A stretch of 64,000 nt of DNA from Pseudalkalibacillus hwajinpoensis (lineage in GTDB: Bacteria > Bacillota > Bacilli > Bacillales > Guptibacillaceae), in NCBI RefSeq assembly GCF_015234585.1, contig NZ_JADFCM010000008.1, positions 1 through 64,000 on the forward strand. Direction: 5' to 3'. This document shows positions 29,920-39,280 of this stretch, one piece after another. The position numbers and the translations under genes are program-made. Numbering within the stretch: the first letter of the stretch is position 1; each line of letters begins with the position of its first letter. The notes under the pieces were generated by a model. The model was not told the DNA's origin, did no database searches, and was given only the letters and a program-made list of their open reading frames with translations.

Positions 29920-31030
29920 AATATTCATAGACTTTCATGGTTTGTTCATTTGAACAGATGCGATTTCGTCCGCTTCGCTTTGCGTGATAAAGCGCTTCAT
30001 CTGCTTCCCGATAAAGTTGAGCAGGAGATTGAACAGTTTCGGGAAAAGTACTTGCACCGAGTGAAGCGGTGATATGAATACTTACATCCTTATTGATTGC
30101 AAATGAATTTTCCTCAATCAAGGATCGGACCCGTTCTCCAATCTCCAATGCCTCTCTATTAGTGCAATCCCCTAATAAGATGGTAAATTCTTCTCCGCCG
30201 TTTCGAGATACAATGTCATTCAATCTGGCGGCACTTCTAAGCGTCTTACCAAACTGTGTCAAAACAATATCTCCAGATGCATGGCCATATGTATCATTCA
30301 CTTTTTTGAAATGATCGATATCAATCACTAGCAATGATAAGGGCTTTTCATCGTTCGCAGTTGCTTCCTGTATGGCGCGATTTAACGCGTCATCGAAACT
30401 TCTTACGTTGTTTAACCCGGTAAGGGGATCGATAGTAGCACTCTTTTTGTATTCTTTAAACAGATGATTTATTTTTCGTAAATGCTCTGTTGTGTAAATC
30501 GCCATTACTCCTGTCACAGTGGATGTAATCCAGAAGAGAACGTTGATTTCACTAAATAAGCTTTTTATATCAAGTAGCAAGTAGACGATTAAGATACTGA
30601 AGACGAGATTGGAATAAAGGAGCATCCAGAGAGCTTTGATGAAAATCCCAACCTTCCATTCTCTAAAGATAAGGTAACCGATATAAAGAGAAGTTAGCAA
30701 ACCAAGTGAAACAAAGGAAGAAAGATTTATTCCAATGATAAAGCGCGTTATTTGGATCACAATAAGAGCAATAACTCCAGGAACTGGACCTCCATATAAG
30801 GTGACTAGTAAAAGAGGGATATGTCTTAGATCGACAATGGTCGTTGCATCAACTTGAATGCTATAAATCATTAGGAAAACCCCGATTATTCCAGCATACA
30901 AACCACTAAGGAATTTTCTTTTCAAAGAAGATGTCGGCGCTAGATTTTCTTCTCTAAAAAATTGATAATAAATAAAAAGTAGAGCTAGTATAATCATCAT
31001 GTTTACAAAAAAGTCATGTATTAACTGCAT
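29918..31030 (-). CDS. Diguanylate cyclase with 5TM sensor domain
   Basis: 370 aa. N-terminal 5TM-5TMR_LYT-like membrane module (residues ~5-190, with DLRHIPLLLVTLYGGPVPG) followed by a GGDEF domain. The active site is intact as GGEEF (SRNGGEEFTILL). RLND five residues upstream is a canonical RxxD inhibitory site, so product inhibition by c-di-GMP is expected. It would make c-di-GMP from GTP in response to an envelope signal. It stands alone, convergent with coaW. Confidence 0.9.
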   Translation of the reverse strand: MQLIHDFFVNMMIILALLFIYYQFFREENLAPTSSLKRKFLSGLYAGIIGVFLMIYSIQVDATTIVDLRHIPLLLVTLYGGPVPGVIALIVIQITRFIIGINLSSFVSLGLLTSLYIGYLIFREWKVGIFIKALWMLLYSNLVFSILIVYLLLDIKSLFSEINVLFWITSTVTGVMAIYTTEHLRKINHLFKEYKKSATIDPLTGLNNVRSFDDALNRAIQEATANDEKPLSLLVIDIDHFKKVNDTYGHASGDIVLTQFGKTLRSAARLNDIVSRNGGEEFTILLGDCTNREALEIGERVRSLIEENSFAINKDVSIHITASLGASTFPETVQSPAQLYREADEALYHAKRSGRNRICSNEQTMKVYEY

Positions 31031-31174
31031 TCGACTACACCTCGAATTTCTGGTGATTTCTTTCGCCTTTATTTTACCATTTTCAATAAATAACGGGTTC
31101 GTTTTTATCTACTCGTTCATTTTCTATTCACACTAGGCCATTACACTATCAATATAGAAAAGGAGCTAATGATC

Positions 31175-31849
31175 ATGATTACGATATTACTGGCAGACGA
31201 CGATCCCAACATTCTTAATTTAATGGCTCTATACATAGAAAAAGAAGGATTTGTTGTTAAGAAAGCTTCAGATGGAAAGGAAGCAGAAAAAATCCTCGAG
31301 ACTGATAAGATAGATCTCGCAGTTATTGACATTATGATGCCCCATATAGATGGATGGCAACTATGCGAAGAAATTAGAGCTTATTACGATATTCCAGTTC
31401 TCATGGTTTCGGCAAGAGGGCAGGCCTCTGATAAAGTGAAAGGTTTTAAACTTGGAACTGATGATTATGTCGTCAAACCATTTGATCCTATTGAACTTGT
31501 TATGCGCGTAAAAGCATTATTACGGAGATACCACATTCAAAGTGCGAAGAATTTATCAATAGGGTTATTTAAAATGGATGCAGAATCATTTGAAGTAGCA
31601 CTTGGAAAGGAGAAAATTTCTTTGCCAAAAAAGGAGTTTGAACTTCTGTTTAAATTAGCCAGCACTCCAGGTAAGATTTTCACGCGAAACCAATTGATTG
31701 AATCAATATGGGGTTATGATTTTCAAGGAGACGATCGAACGATAGATGTTCATGTTAAACGAATCAGAGAGAGGTTTAATAGTAGGGACACCCCTTTTGT
31801 TATTAAAACTATGCGTGGACTGGGGTATCGACTGGAGTTAATCAAATGA
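31175..31849 (+). CDS. OmpR-family response regulator
   Basis: 224 aa. Receiver domain with acidic pocket (LADDDPN) and phospho-acceptor Asp52 (VIDIMMP); winged-helix DNA-binding domain in the C-terminal half (RTIDVHVKRIRERF...TMRGLGYRLE). ATG 31175 is preferred over ATG 31169 (AAAGGAG spacing 9 versus 3). It overlaps the kinase gene by 4 nt. It probably controls the adjacent RND gene. Confidence 0.92.
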   Translation: MITILLADDDPNILNLMALYIEKEGFVVKKASDGKEAEKILETDKIDLAVIDIMMPHIDGWQLCEEIRAYYDIPVLMVSARGQASDKVKGFKLGTDDYVVKPFDPIELVMRVKALLRRYHIQSAKNLSIGLFKMDAESFEVALGKEKISLPKKEFELLFKLASTPGKIFTRNQLIESIWGYDFQGDDRTIDVHVKRIRERFNSRDTPFVIKTMRGLGYRLELIK

Positions 31850-33213
31850 AGCGATCGATCTATCTCAGGAGTGTCGTTATCTATATAGGGGTCGTTTTGA
31901 TTAGTCTCATTCTTTCTTTTTGGATTATGAATGTTTTTTATATTGATACCATCCGAGAGCGTCTCCAAGAAGACATTACAGAAGTTGGACGTCAAACGAT
32001 CACCTTATATGAGAATTCCAATTATACGGATCCAGTTGAATTTATCGCTAATATCCCTACGTTTAACTATAATCTCATCATTTACGATGAATCTGGTAAA
32101 GCGCTCAATCCTAATGACAACGGGCAGTGGGGAACCTCCAATGACCAAATTAAAAAGGTGTTGAACGGTGGAGTTGTTCGTGTGAATGATCGGTCAGTTT
32201 CCCCTCCGTCACAACTAAATGTTGGTTTACCATTTCAGGACAACGAAAGTCGGTATGCTCTATTTATTAGACCTGACCTTTCATTTGAAGAAAATACGAT
32301 TAAACGAGTGATGCTAACGACATTATTACTTGTCCTTATAATTGGAAGCTCCATCTTTGTCATATTAATGAGGTATGTCGTTCGTCCAATTCAACACCTG
32401 ACAGAAGCGACAAAAAAAGTAGCTGTAGGTGATTTTACTGTTCGAATAAATAGTGAACGTCATGATGAGATTGGTGACCTTTCAAGAAGTTTTGATCACA
32501 TGGCGCACGATTTAAGTCATCTAGAAGAAATGCGTCAGGAATTCGTAGCAAATGTTTCTCATGAAATACAGTCTCCACTTACTTCGATCGGGGGCTATGC
32601 TAGGGTATTGCAGGATAACATGTTAGAGGAGGTTGAGAGAAAGAAATACCTTAGTATTATTCAAAAAGAAACAGAACGCTTATCTAAATTAAGCGAAAAC
32701 CTTTTGAAAATGACGACACTTGATGCGGATGATCCTATATTTCACCTTAGAAGCTATTCAATTGATGAACAGCTCAGGGAAGTGATTGTATCTCTTGAAG
32801 CGATGTGGGCTGAAAAAGGGATTGAGGTTGAAGTTGATTTGAAGGAAGTACAAATCGAAGCCGATTATGATCAACTAAGCCAGGTTTGGATAAATTTACT
32901 ATCAAATAGTATTCGGTATACGGATTCAAATGGTGTTATCTCTATTCAAATGATAGATAAAGTAGAAGAAGTGATCGTAGAAGTAAGAGATACAGGGAGT
33001 GGTATACCGGAAGAAGACCAAGCTTATGTATTTGACCGTTTTTATAAAGCGGATAAAGCAAGATCGGGTAATGGAGGTAGCGGTCTTGGCCTTGCGATTG
33101 TTCAACGAATCGTTCATCTTCATCAAGGGAATATTTTGCTTGAAAGTAAGGTAGGCATTGGTACAACGATCACTATTACACTCCCTAAACTGAAAAAGCG
33201 AGAAGAAACGTAA
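31846..33213 (+). CDS. HAMP-containing sensor histidine kinase
   Basis: 455 aa. Two membrane helices (~10-30 and ~155-175) enclose an extracytoplasmic sensor. Then HAMP (~175-228), HisKA with His239 (VSHEIQSPLTSIGGY) and HATPase (NLLSNSIRYT, SGLGLAIVQRI). It pairs with the preceding regulator by ATGA coupling, resembling the B. subtilis YkoG/YkoH pair. Confidence 0.92.
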   Translation: MKRSIYLRSVVIYIGVVLISLILSFWIMNVFYIDTIRERLQEDITEVGRQTITLYENSNYTDPVEFIANIPTFNYNLIIYDESGKALNPNDNGQWGTSNDQIKKVLNGGVVRVNDRSVSPPSQLNVGLPFQDNESRYALFIRPDLSFEENTIKRVMLTTLLLVLIIGSSIFVILMRYVVRPIQHLTEATKKVAVGDFTVRINSERHDEIGDLSRSFDHMAHDLSHLEEMRQEFVANVSHEIQSPLTSIGGYARVLQDNMLEEVERKKYLSIIQKETERLSKLSENLLKMTTLDADDPIFHLRSYSIDEQLREVIVSLEAMWAEKGIEVEVDLKEVQIEADYDQLSQVWINLLSNSIRYTDSNGVISIQMIDKVEEVIVEVRDTGSGIPEEDQAYVFDRFYKADKARSGNGGSGLGLAIVQRIVHLHQGNILLESKVGIGTTITITLPKLKKREET

Positions 33214-33231
33214 GTGTTTCTTTTCGCTTTT
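33193..33231 (+). terminator. Terminator overlapping kinase stop
   Basis: AAAAAGCGAGAAGAAAC/GTTTCTTTTCGCTTTTT with one mismatch. The 5' arm lies in the last kinase codons. Downstream, AACAAATGTTTGTT (33309-33322) is a near-palindrome before the RND gene that may be a regulator site. Confidence 0.8.
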
Positions 33232-33379
33232 TCTATTTATTCCTAGTGATAAATTTACGCAAAGATTTGCGGTTGGGAGATGGAGATAATAAACAGCACT
33301 AAAAGATAACAAATGTTTGTTCATAATGCGTTCATTTTCGCGTCGTATACTGATGTCAGATCAAGAAGGAGTGAATGAG

Positions 33380-36300
33380 ATGAAATTTCTTACTAGATTT
33401 AGTTTAAAGAATACGATTGGTGTTTTGCTATTGACGATTCTTGTATTGGCAGCTGGAATCATTTCTACTAATCAGATAAAAGTAGAGACTTATCCCGATG
33501 TCACATTCCCTGCGCTTATTATTCAAGGGGTCTATCCGGGTGCTTCAGCAGAGGCAGTTGAACAGGAAGTGACGACCCCCGTGGAAGATCTACTCGAAAA
33601 TAGCACGAAATATGATGACTTAACGAGTACATCTTCTGAAAATGCCAGCACCATTTCTCTCATGTATCCGTTTGGTACGGATATTGAGGAGACGAAACGA
33701 GAACTTGAAGATATCGTTTCGAAAGCGGATCTTCCAGAAGAAGCCGAAGTTAAGGTCATCAGCATGTCCGCAGGAGCGAGGCCAGTGTATGAAGCTGCGC
33801 TCTCATCAGAAGATGCGGATGCTCTGCAACAAAAGCTTGAAGATGTGATTGTTCCAGAGCTTGAAGGCCTTGCAGGAGTGAATAGTGTAAGTTTAAGCGG
33901 AGCAAAGGAAACGACACTCTCTATTAAAGTGAATGAAGAGAAGGCAAGTGAGTATGGGCTAACATTAAATGATATTAAAGATAAATTAACACAGAGCGAG
34001 TATAGCCTTCCTCTTGGATCAGTTGACGACGAAGACACGACGATTCCAGTCAAACTACAAGGCTCTATTGACTCCCTTAAAAAATTAAAAAACACAAAAT
34101 TTGCAATTGAAAGCAGTCAGTCACCACAAGGGGCACAGCAAAATTCACCACAAGATAGTAAGGAAGTTGTTCTTAAGGATTTTGCTGACGTTACGGAAGC
34201 ATCAGAGAAGAATGAAATTTCTAGGTTTAATGGACAGGAAAGCTTTCTCATTCAGGTAACAAAAAGTCAGGATGAAAATACGAAGGACGTTGTCGATAAA
34301 GTGAAAGAAGTCCTTGGTGAATATGAGACAGATGATGTGCAGTTATTTACCATCCTTGATCAAGGTGAAGAAGTAGAAAAATCAATTTCTTCTCTTCTTA
34401 AAGAAGGTGGATTCGGCGCACTGTTCACAGTCATTGTTATTCTCTTGTTCCTGAGAAACATTCGTGCAACCATTATTGCGATTATTTCTCTACCAATTTC
34501 TATTCTAGGAACAATTGCCCTCCTCGATCAGTTTGGCTACACGTTGAACATTATGACGTTGGGTGGTCTTGCAGTTGCTGTTGGGCGGATTGTAGATGAC
34601 AGTATTGTCGTCATTGAAAATATATATAGATGGCGTCAGGAGAATAAAGAAGAGTTGTCCAACAAAGCTTTAACCTACTATGCCACAAAAGAAGTATTAG
34701 GGGCTATTGCTTCTTCTACCATTGCGACACTCGTTGTATTCTTACCTCTCGCATTTGTTGGGGGCATACTTGGTGAATTCTTCAGGCCATTTAGCTTGGC
34801 TGTCGTTTTCTCAATCTCGATTTCACTCTTAGTTGCACTGATGTTGATTCCGGTTCTCGGGAGTGCATTCTTTAAAAAAGTGAAGCATCACGATAAGGAA
34901 TCAAGATTAAGTCATTTATATGAACGTTTTATAAGAAGGGCACTTAAGAAAAAAGCGCTCGTCATTGTGACATCCATTCTATTACTCGCAGGTTCTCTTG
35001 CGATGATTCCCGCACTTGGCGTTTCATTCTTACCAGCGGGGGAAAGCGATTCTTTCGAGTTAAATGTATCACTGCCTCCTACAACACAGCTTGAAGATAC
35101 AAATGAGGTTGCAAGTCAAATAGAAGATTATTTGGATGAGAAAGAAGAAATCGACTATAGTCAAGTATCAATCGGAATGTCAAGTAGCCCAATCCCAGGC
35201 GAAGGGGGAGGACAATCAAAGGATAATGAAACGACTGTCTTTATAAAACTTTCGAACAGTGATGACCTTCAAACTACATTAGAGGCGTATGAAAAGGATG
35301 TACAGAACATTGTAGAAGAAGCTTATGAAGAAGGTACTGTTAAAGCAACAGAAGTGCAACAGGAAGGTCCACCGAGCGGAAACGCGATTGATGTTAGCTT
35401 GTATGGAGACGACCAGGAGAAGTTGACAGAAGCAGCTACTCAAGTTGAGGAACTTCTATTACAAGACAGAGAATTAACAAACATTTCTAACAATCTTGAA
35501 GAAGTTCAACCAAAATGGACAATGACGCTCACTGATGAAGGTGAAGATGCGAATGTTAATCCATTCCAGATTATGCAACTTGTAAATAGTCGTTTGCAAC
35601 CACTTGATGGCGGGACAATTGAAATTGATGACCAGAAGTGGAAAATGTCTCTTTCTTATAATGAAGAAGTAACATCGAAGCGGGAGTTGGAAGAGCTTCA
35701 GGTTCCAACTGCAGATGGAGTGCAACCATTATCAGATCTTGCTTCAATTGAAGAAACGACAGCACCAGTAACGCTTTATCATGATGATGGCAGAACGTCT
35801 GCTTCAATTTCAGCTGATATCAAGTCCGATGATACTGCACAAATTTCACAAGCTGTTGAAGAAGATCTCAGTGTACTTTCTTTACCAGAAGGCGTTGATA
35901 TGGAAGTTGGCGGTGGTCAGGAGATGATTACTGACGGCTTCGCTGACCTGGGACTTGCGATGATTGCAGCGATCCTTCTCGTATTTTTTGTATTAAGTCT
36001 AACCTTTAGAGGAATTATTACACCGATCGTGATTCTATCCTCATTAATATTTGTTCCAATCGGATCATTAGCTGGACTACTGATTGCAGGTCAAACGCTC
36101 TCTATGAGTGCGATGATTGGGATGCTTATGCTGATTGGTATTGTAGTCACGAACGCAGTAGTGTTGCTAGATCGCGTAGAAACGAACCGAATGAACGGTT
36201 TAGAAATGACAGAGGCTTTAGTTGAAGCGGCGAAAGTGAGATTGCGTCCAATCATCATGACGGCTCTTGCAACGATCTTTGCCCTCATTCCTCTCGCGCT

Positions 36301-36451
36301 TTCTAATTCAGCATCAGGTCTCATTTCAAAGGGACTTGCGATTACGGTTATAGGCGGACTGACTACCTCTACATTATTAACACTCGTTTTCGTCCCGGTT
36401 TTTTATGCAATGATCGGAAAATATCGTCGAATGAAAAAAGAAACGTTTTAA
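33380..36451 (+). CDS. RND-family efflux transporter, SwrC/YerP-like
   Basis: 1023 aa. Twelve-helix resistance-nodulation-division protein with two large extracytoplasmic loops (about residues 35-345 and 560-860). TM4 carries the proton-relay aspartates Asp406-Asp407 (GRIVDDSIVVIENIY). Start MKFLTRFSLKN at 33380 is chosen over an ATG-like start at 33317 because AAGGAGTGA lies just upstream. No membrane-fusion or outer-membrane partner is present, as expected in a Gram-positive. B. subtilis SwrC exports surfactin; here the neighbouring two-component system suggests drug- or envelope-induced expression. Confidence 0.92.
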   Translation: MKFLTRFSLKNTIGVLLLTILVLAAGIISTNQIKVETYPDVTFPALIIQGVYPGASAEAVEQEVTTPVEDLLENSTKYDDLTSTSSENASTISLMYPFGTDIEETKRELEDIVSKADLPEEAEVKVISMSAGARPVYEAALSSEDADALQQKLEDVIVPELEGLAGVNSVSLSGAKETTLSIKVNEEKASEYGLTLNDIKDKLTQSEYSLPLGSVDDEDTTIPVKLQGSIDSLKKLKNTKFAIESSQSPQGAQQNSPQDSKEVVLKDFADVTEASEKNEISRFNGQESFLIQVTKSQDENTKDVVDKVKEVLGEYETDDVQLFTILDQGEEVEKSISSLLKEGGFGALFTVIVILLFLRNIRATIIAIISLPISILGTIALLDQFGYTLNIMTLGGLAVAVGRIVDDSIVVIENIYRWRQENKEELSNKALTYYATKEVLGAIASSTIATLVVFLPLAFVGGILGEFFRPFSLAVVFSISISLLVALMLIPVLGSAFFKKVKHHDKESRLSHLYERFIRRALKKKALVIVTSILLLAGSLAMIPALGVSFLPAGESDSFELNVSLPPTTQLEDTNEVASQIEDYLDEKEEIDYSQVSIGMSSSPIPGEGGGQSKDNETTVFIKLSNSDDLQTTLEAYEKDVQNIVEEAYEEGTVKATEVQQEGPPSGNAIDVSLYGDDQEKLTEAATQVEELLLQDRELTNISNNLEEVQPKWTMTLTDEGEDANVNPFQIMQLVNSRLQPLDGGTIEIDDQKWKMSLSYNEEVTSKRELEELQVPTADGVQPLSDLASIEETTAPVTLYHDDGRTSASISADIKSDDTAQISQAVEEDLSVLSLPEGVDMEVGGGQEMITDGFADLGLAMIAAILLVFFVLSLTFRGIITPIVILSSLIFVPIGSLAGLLIAGQTLSMSAMIGMLMLIGIVVTNAVVLLDRVETNRMNGLEMTEALVEAAKVRLRPIIMTALATIFALIPLALSNSASGLISKGLAITVIGGLTTSTLLTLVFVPVFYAMIGKYRRMKKETF

Positions 36452-36463
36452 AACCAACTCATC

Positions 36464-36494
36464 CCACTGTGCTTCTTAGCACAGTGGTTTTTTT
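36464..36494 (+). terminator. Terminator of RND gene
   Basis: Perfect CCACTGTGC/GCACAGTGG arms with a 7-T tract. Confidence 0.92.
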
Positions 36495-36549
36495 GAAAAA
36501 CAAAATTATTTGTTATGATAAAGAATGGATTAAGAAAGGATGATAGAAA

Positions 36550-37050
36550 ATGCCATGGATTAAACCAGCTAAACAGTCAGATCTAAAGGATCTTGAAATC
36601 TATAAAGATCTTGAACATCCTGTTCCTGTTTTTAATCGACTTATTGCGAAAAGTCCTGACGTTTTTTCAGCGTTTATGCCTTTAGCAGCAGCTGTTAAAG
36701 CAGGTGTGTTGAATGAATTTGAAACGGAAGCAGTTGTCGTATTTGTGTCTCATTTGAATGGTTGTGAGTTTTGCTATACGGGGCATGGAAATTTATTAAA
36801 AGAAATCAGTGGAGATGAGTCTATACTTGAGGAGCTTGAAAGATATGCAAGCTCAAGTGCTTTTGACAGTCATTTAAAAAGTATACTAAGCTATGCCGAG
36901 AAACTTGTTACGAACCCGAAGAGTCTAGAGAAAGCGGATCTTGAGAAATTAAAAGAACATGGATACAGTGAAAAAGAAATCGTTGAGATTAATCAACTTA
37001 TTGCATATACGTCTTATACTAATCAGACTTCGATTGGTCTTGGGTTATAA
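36550..37050 (+). CDS. AhpD-like carboxymuconolactone-decarboxylase-family protein
   Basis: 166 aa. The redox motif is Cys72-x-x-Cys75 with His79 (GCEFCYTGHG), as in AhpD-like peroxidase-related proteins. All-helical fold expected; a thiol-peroxidase or reductant role is inferred. Single gene with AAAGGA upstream. Confidence 0.82.
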   Translation: MPWIKPAKQSDLKDLEIYKDLEHPVPVFNRLIAKSPDVFSAFMPLAAAVKAGVLNEFETEAVVVFVSHLNGCEFCYTGHGNLLKEISGDESILEELERYASSSAFDSHLKSILSYAEKLVTNPKSLEKADLEKLKEHGYSEKEIVEINQLIAYTSYTNQTSIGLGL

Positions 37051-37080
37051 ATTATAGAAGGAGATAACGCAACAAATAGA

Positions 37081-37179
37081 ATGATTGAAATTACAACAAC
37101 GGCAGGGCTTATCCGTATAAAAGGATGTGAGAGCATTAAGCTGAATGATATATTGTCAGAAGCTCAAATTGGACAATAG
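37081..37179 (+). CDS. Possible 32-aa small protein
   Basis: ATG 37081 to TAG 37179 encodes 32 aa beginning MIEITTTAGLIRIKG. A good GAAGGAGATA lies 19 nt upstream, too far for standard initiation. A terminator follows. It may be a small cytosolic protein or a remnant. Confidence 0.3.
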   Translation: MIEITTTAGLIRIKGCESIKLNDILSEAQIGQ

Positions 37180-37192
37180 CTTAAGACGAAAC

Positions 37193-37226
37193 AAAAGGGA
37201 GTCTCCTGACGGAAGCTCCCTTTTTT
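37193..37226. terminator. Bidirectional terminator
   Basis: AAAAGGGAG/CTCCCTTTTTT stem with an inner TCC/GGA extension, between the AhpD-like region and the convergent amidase gene. Confidence 0.85.
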
Positions 37227-37231
37227 ATTAT

Positions 37232-38983
37232 TTAATTTGTTTTATAGTAATCTAAAACGCCTTGATAGATGCCATCAGCAAGCTCTTCACGATAAGACTG
37301 TGTAAGAAGAAGCTTGTACTCTTCATTATTTGTTAAGAACCCAACTTCAACAAGAACACTTGCCATTCTTGACTCTCGAATAACAGAGAAACTCTGGTTC
37401 TTAACACCACGATTGCTTGCCTCCGTTACTTCAATTAATCGTTTTTGAATGCTTTCTGCAAGAGCTTTACTTTCTGCAGAGCTATATTTATCGTACCAAT
37501 ATGTTTCAATTCCGTGAGCAGCTTCACTTGCTGCATTAGTATGCACGCTAATAAACGCGTCGGCATTCAAGTTATTAGCGATATTCGAACGTTCTCTCAG
37601 TTCTAAGAACGAATCATCTCTTCGCGTCATGACAACGTTAGCTCCAGCTGACTTAAGTTTCTTCTCTAAATAAAGAGCTACATCCAGATTGATGTCTTTT
37701 TCAAGAAGTTTTCCATTACTTGCACCTGGATCATGATCTCCATGTCCTGCATCGACTACGATCGTTAAGTTGTTTAAAAGATTACTGCTTTTAAGGATTA
37801 AGTAACCACTGTGCACGTAAGCTACTTGTCCCTGATACTTAATTTTAGCCCAATCGCCTGAATACCCATAAATATCAACTTCAGCGTTACGAGGCAATGC
37901 ACCGATTCTTGTTCCGTTCATTTCTGGTGAAGTTCGAACATTCAAGCTTGAAGCTGTAACAATTCCAGTTTCTAAAACAACTTCTTCAACTTTGTCTTTC
38001 ATTTTATAAGAATCTACGATACTAGAAGGAATAGCTGCTTCTCCACCCAGTACCATCAAGGAAGAAGCGTTTTGATAGAGATAAGTTTGAACGTCTGGAA
38101 TTGGTCTCGCATTATGAGCTAACACAACTGGTGCGTTAAATTTCTCTGCTAAGGGTGCTGCAGCTACAGCATCAGGATAATCTTCTTTATCTTGTTGAAC
38201 CGAAATTCCTCTAGCTAAAATATAAGAAGAGTTTGATGAGAAAAAGGCTTTATTGACTGCAATGTTTGTTAGGAAACGATCGTCACCAGCAAGACGAATA
38301 ACCTTCTTGCCCTGCTGTTCTAATTTAGTAATGACAGCGTCTGAGAGAACGGCATTTCCTCCGATTACGTAAACAGTCTTAATACTTGAAGGAAGCGATG
38401 GAGCTTTTGTCTCAGTTGTTAAATAGATTGGATAGTTTTTCATAGCAGCTACGCTTGATGCTGAAAGGGAGTCTGCTACTTGATTTCCATTTACCACAAT
38501 AGCGGTAGATGACTGATCTAGCCCTGATGCTTTATTAATAGCGTTGGCCGTCTCGTAACGAGTGGATCCTTCAACTCTTGCTACTGTATATGTCTTTTTT
38601 AACTCATCTTCAATCCCTTGACTGATGGCAGTTGTTCCACCAAGGATATAAATCTTTTTCGCGCCAAGACGGTCGAGTTCTTTTGACACTTTGGCATCAA
38701 GTCTAGATGAGGCTGTTAATAAAATTGGTGCTTGTTTTACTCCCGCAAGTCCTGAACTTGCTAAAGCATCGAATGGCATATCTGATCGGGTAAGGATAAC
38801 CGCCTTTTCAGCTGTTGCAAGCTTACCTGGTGATACCTTCTTAGAAACTTCAAGAGCTGTATCAATTCTGTTTGCACCACTAATACGTTCAATTTCACCA
38901 CTTGCAGATGTTTTTTCTGGAAAACTCATTCCTGTAAAAATTAAAAGAACGGCCATAATAAACGTAAGAATTTTACTCCGCAC
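37232..38983 (-). CDS. N-acetylmuramoyl-L-alanine amidase with CWB2 repeats, LytC-like
   Basis: 583 aa, secreted autolysin cleaving the amide bond between N-acetylmuramate and L-alanine. Order: signal peptide (~1-27), three cell-wall-binding type 2 repeats (~30-325; ISGANRIDTALEVSK, VEGSTRYETANAINK, LAGDDRFLTNIAVNK), SH3b domain (~340-400; ASSLNVRTSPEMNGTRIGAL), then Amidase_3 with zinc ligand His414 (DAGHGDHDPGA), Glu in EKDINLDV, SVHTNAA and catalytic Glu in VEVGFLTNNEEY. GTG start 38983. B. subtilis LytC has CWB2 repeats and Amidase_3 but no SH3b, so this is a variant architecture. Confidence 0.92.
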   Translation of the reverse strand: MRSKILTFIMAVLLIFTGMSFPEKTSASGEIERISGANRIDTALEVSKKVSPGKLATAEKAVILTRSDMPFDALASSGLAGVKQAPILLTASSRLDAKVSKELDRLGAKKIYILGGTTAISQGIEDELKKTYTVARVEGSTRYETANAINKASGLDQSSTAIVVNGNQVADSLSASSVAAMKNYPIYLTTETKAPSLPSSIKTVYVIGGNAVLSDAVITKLEQQGKKVIRLAGDDRFLTNIAVNKAFFSSNSSYILARGISVQQDKEDYPDAVAAAPLAEKFNAPVVLAHNARPIPDVQTYLYQNASSLMVLGGEAAIPSSIVDSYKMKDKVEEVVLETGIVTASSLNVRTSPEMNGTRIGALPRNAEVDIYGYSGDWAKIKYQGQVAYVHSGYLILKSSNLLNNLTIVVDAGHGDHDPGASNGKLLEKDINLDVALYLEKKLKSAGANVVMTRRDDSFLELRERSNIANNLNADAFISVHTNAASEAAHGIETYWYDKYSSAESKALAESIQKRLIEVTEASNRGVKNQSFSVIRESRMASVLVEVGFLTNNEEYKLLLTQSYREELADGIYQGVLDYYKTN

Positions 38984-39108
38984 GATGTGTATTCCCCCAT
39001 ATTCTATGTTTCTATTTTTCTTATGTACGCAGTGACGTCACAACAACGGACGAATTGGCCTCCCTTCAAAATTAGTATCAAATGGAAAGTATTTCTTAAC
39101 TATTTCTA

Positions 39109-39135
39109 ATATCGGTTTGGAATATGAGACATTAT
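39109..39135 (-). promoter_or_regulatory. Possible SigD-type promoter of the amidase gene
   Basis: On the minus strand, ACCGATAT (39109-39116) matches the SigD -10 GCCGATAT at 7 of 8. The matching -35 is poor (ATAA at the right distance of 15 bp). B. subtilis lytC is SigD-dependent, which makes the resemblance worth noting. Confidence 0.3.
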
Positions 39136-39244
39136 AGGGTCCTTTTGTACTAAAAAAGGATAAAAATCGACTGATTTTCTTAAATTCCTCAACAAAATTC
39201 GATTTTTTAAAGGCTATTCATTTTATAAATGGCTAAAAAAGAAT

Positions 39245-39273
39245 TTGACATCGCTTACATAATTCTTTAAAAT
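39245..39273 (+). promoter_or_regulatory. Strong SigA promoter of the vmlR-like gene
   Basis: Consensus TTGACA (39245-39250), 17-bp spacer, TAAAAT (39268-39273). It lies about 260 bp before the start codon, so a long leader is transcribed. Confidence 0.8.
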
Positions 39274-39280
39274 AATGGCA

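Noticed and set aside
33532..34095. 187-codon antisense frame inside the RND gene
   Set aside because: Ser/Thr-rich shadow of a well-supported gene, no ribosome binding site, no recognisable domain.
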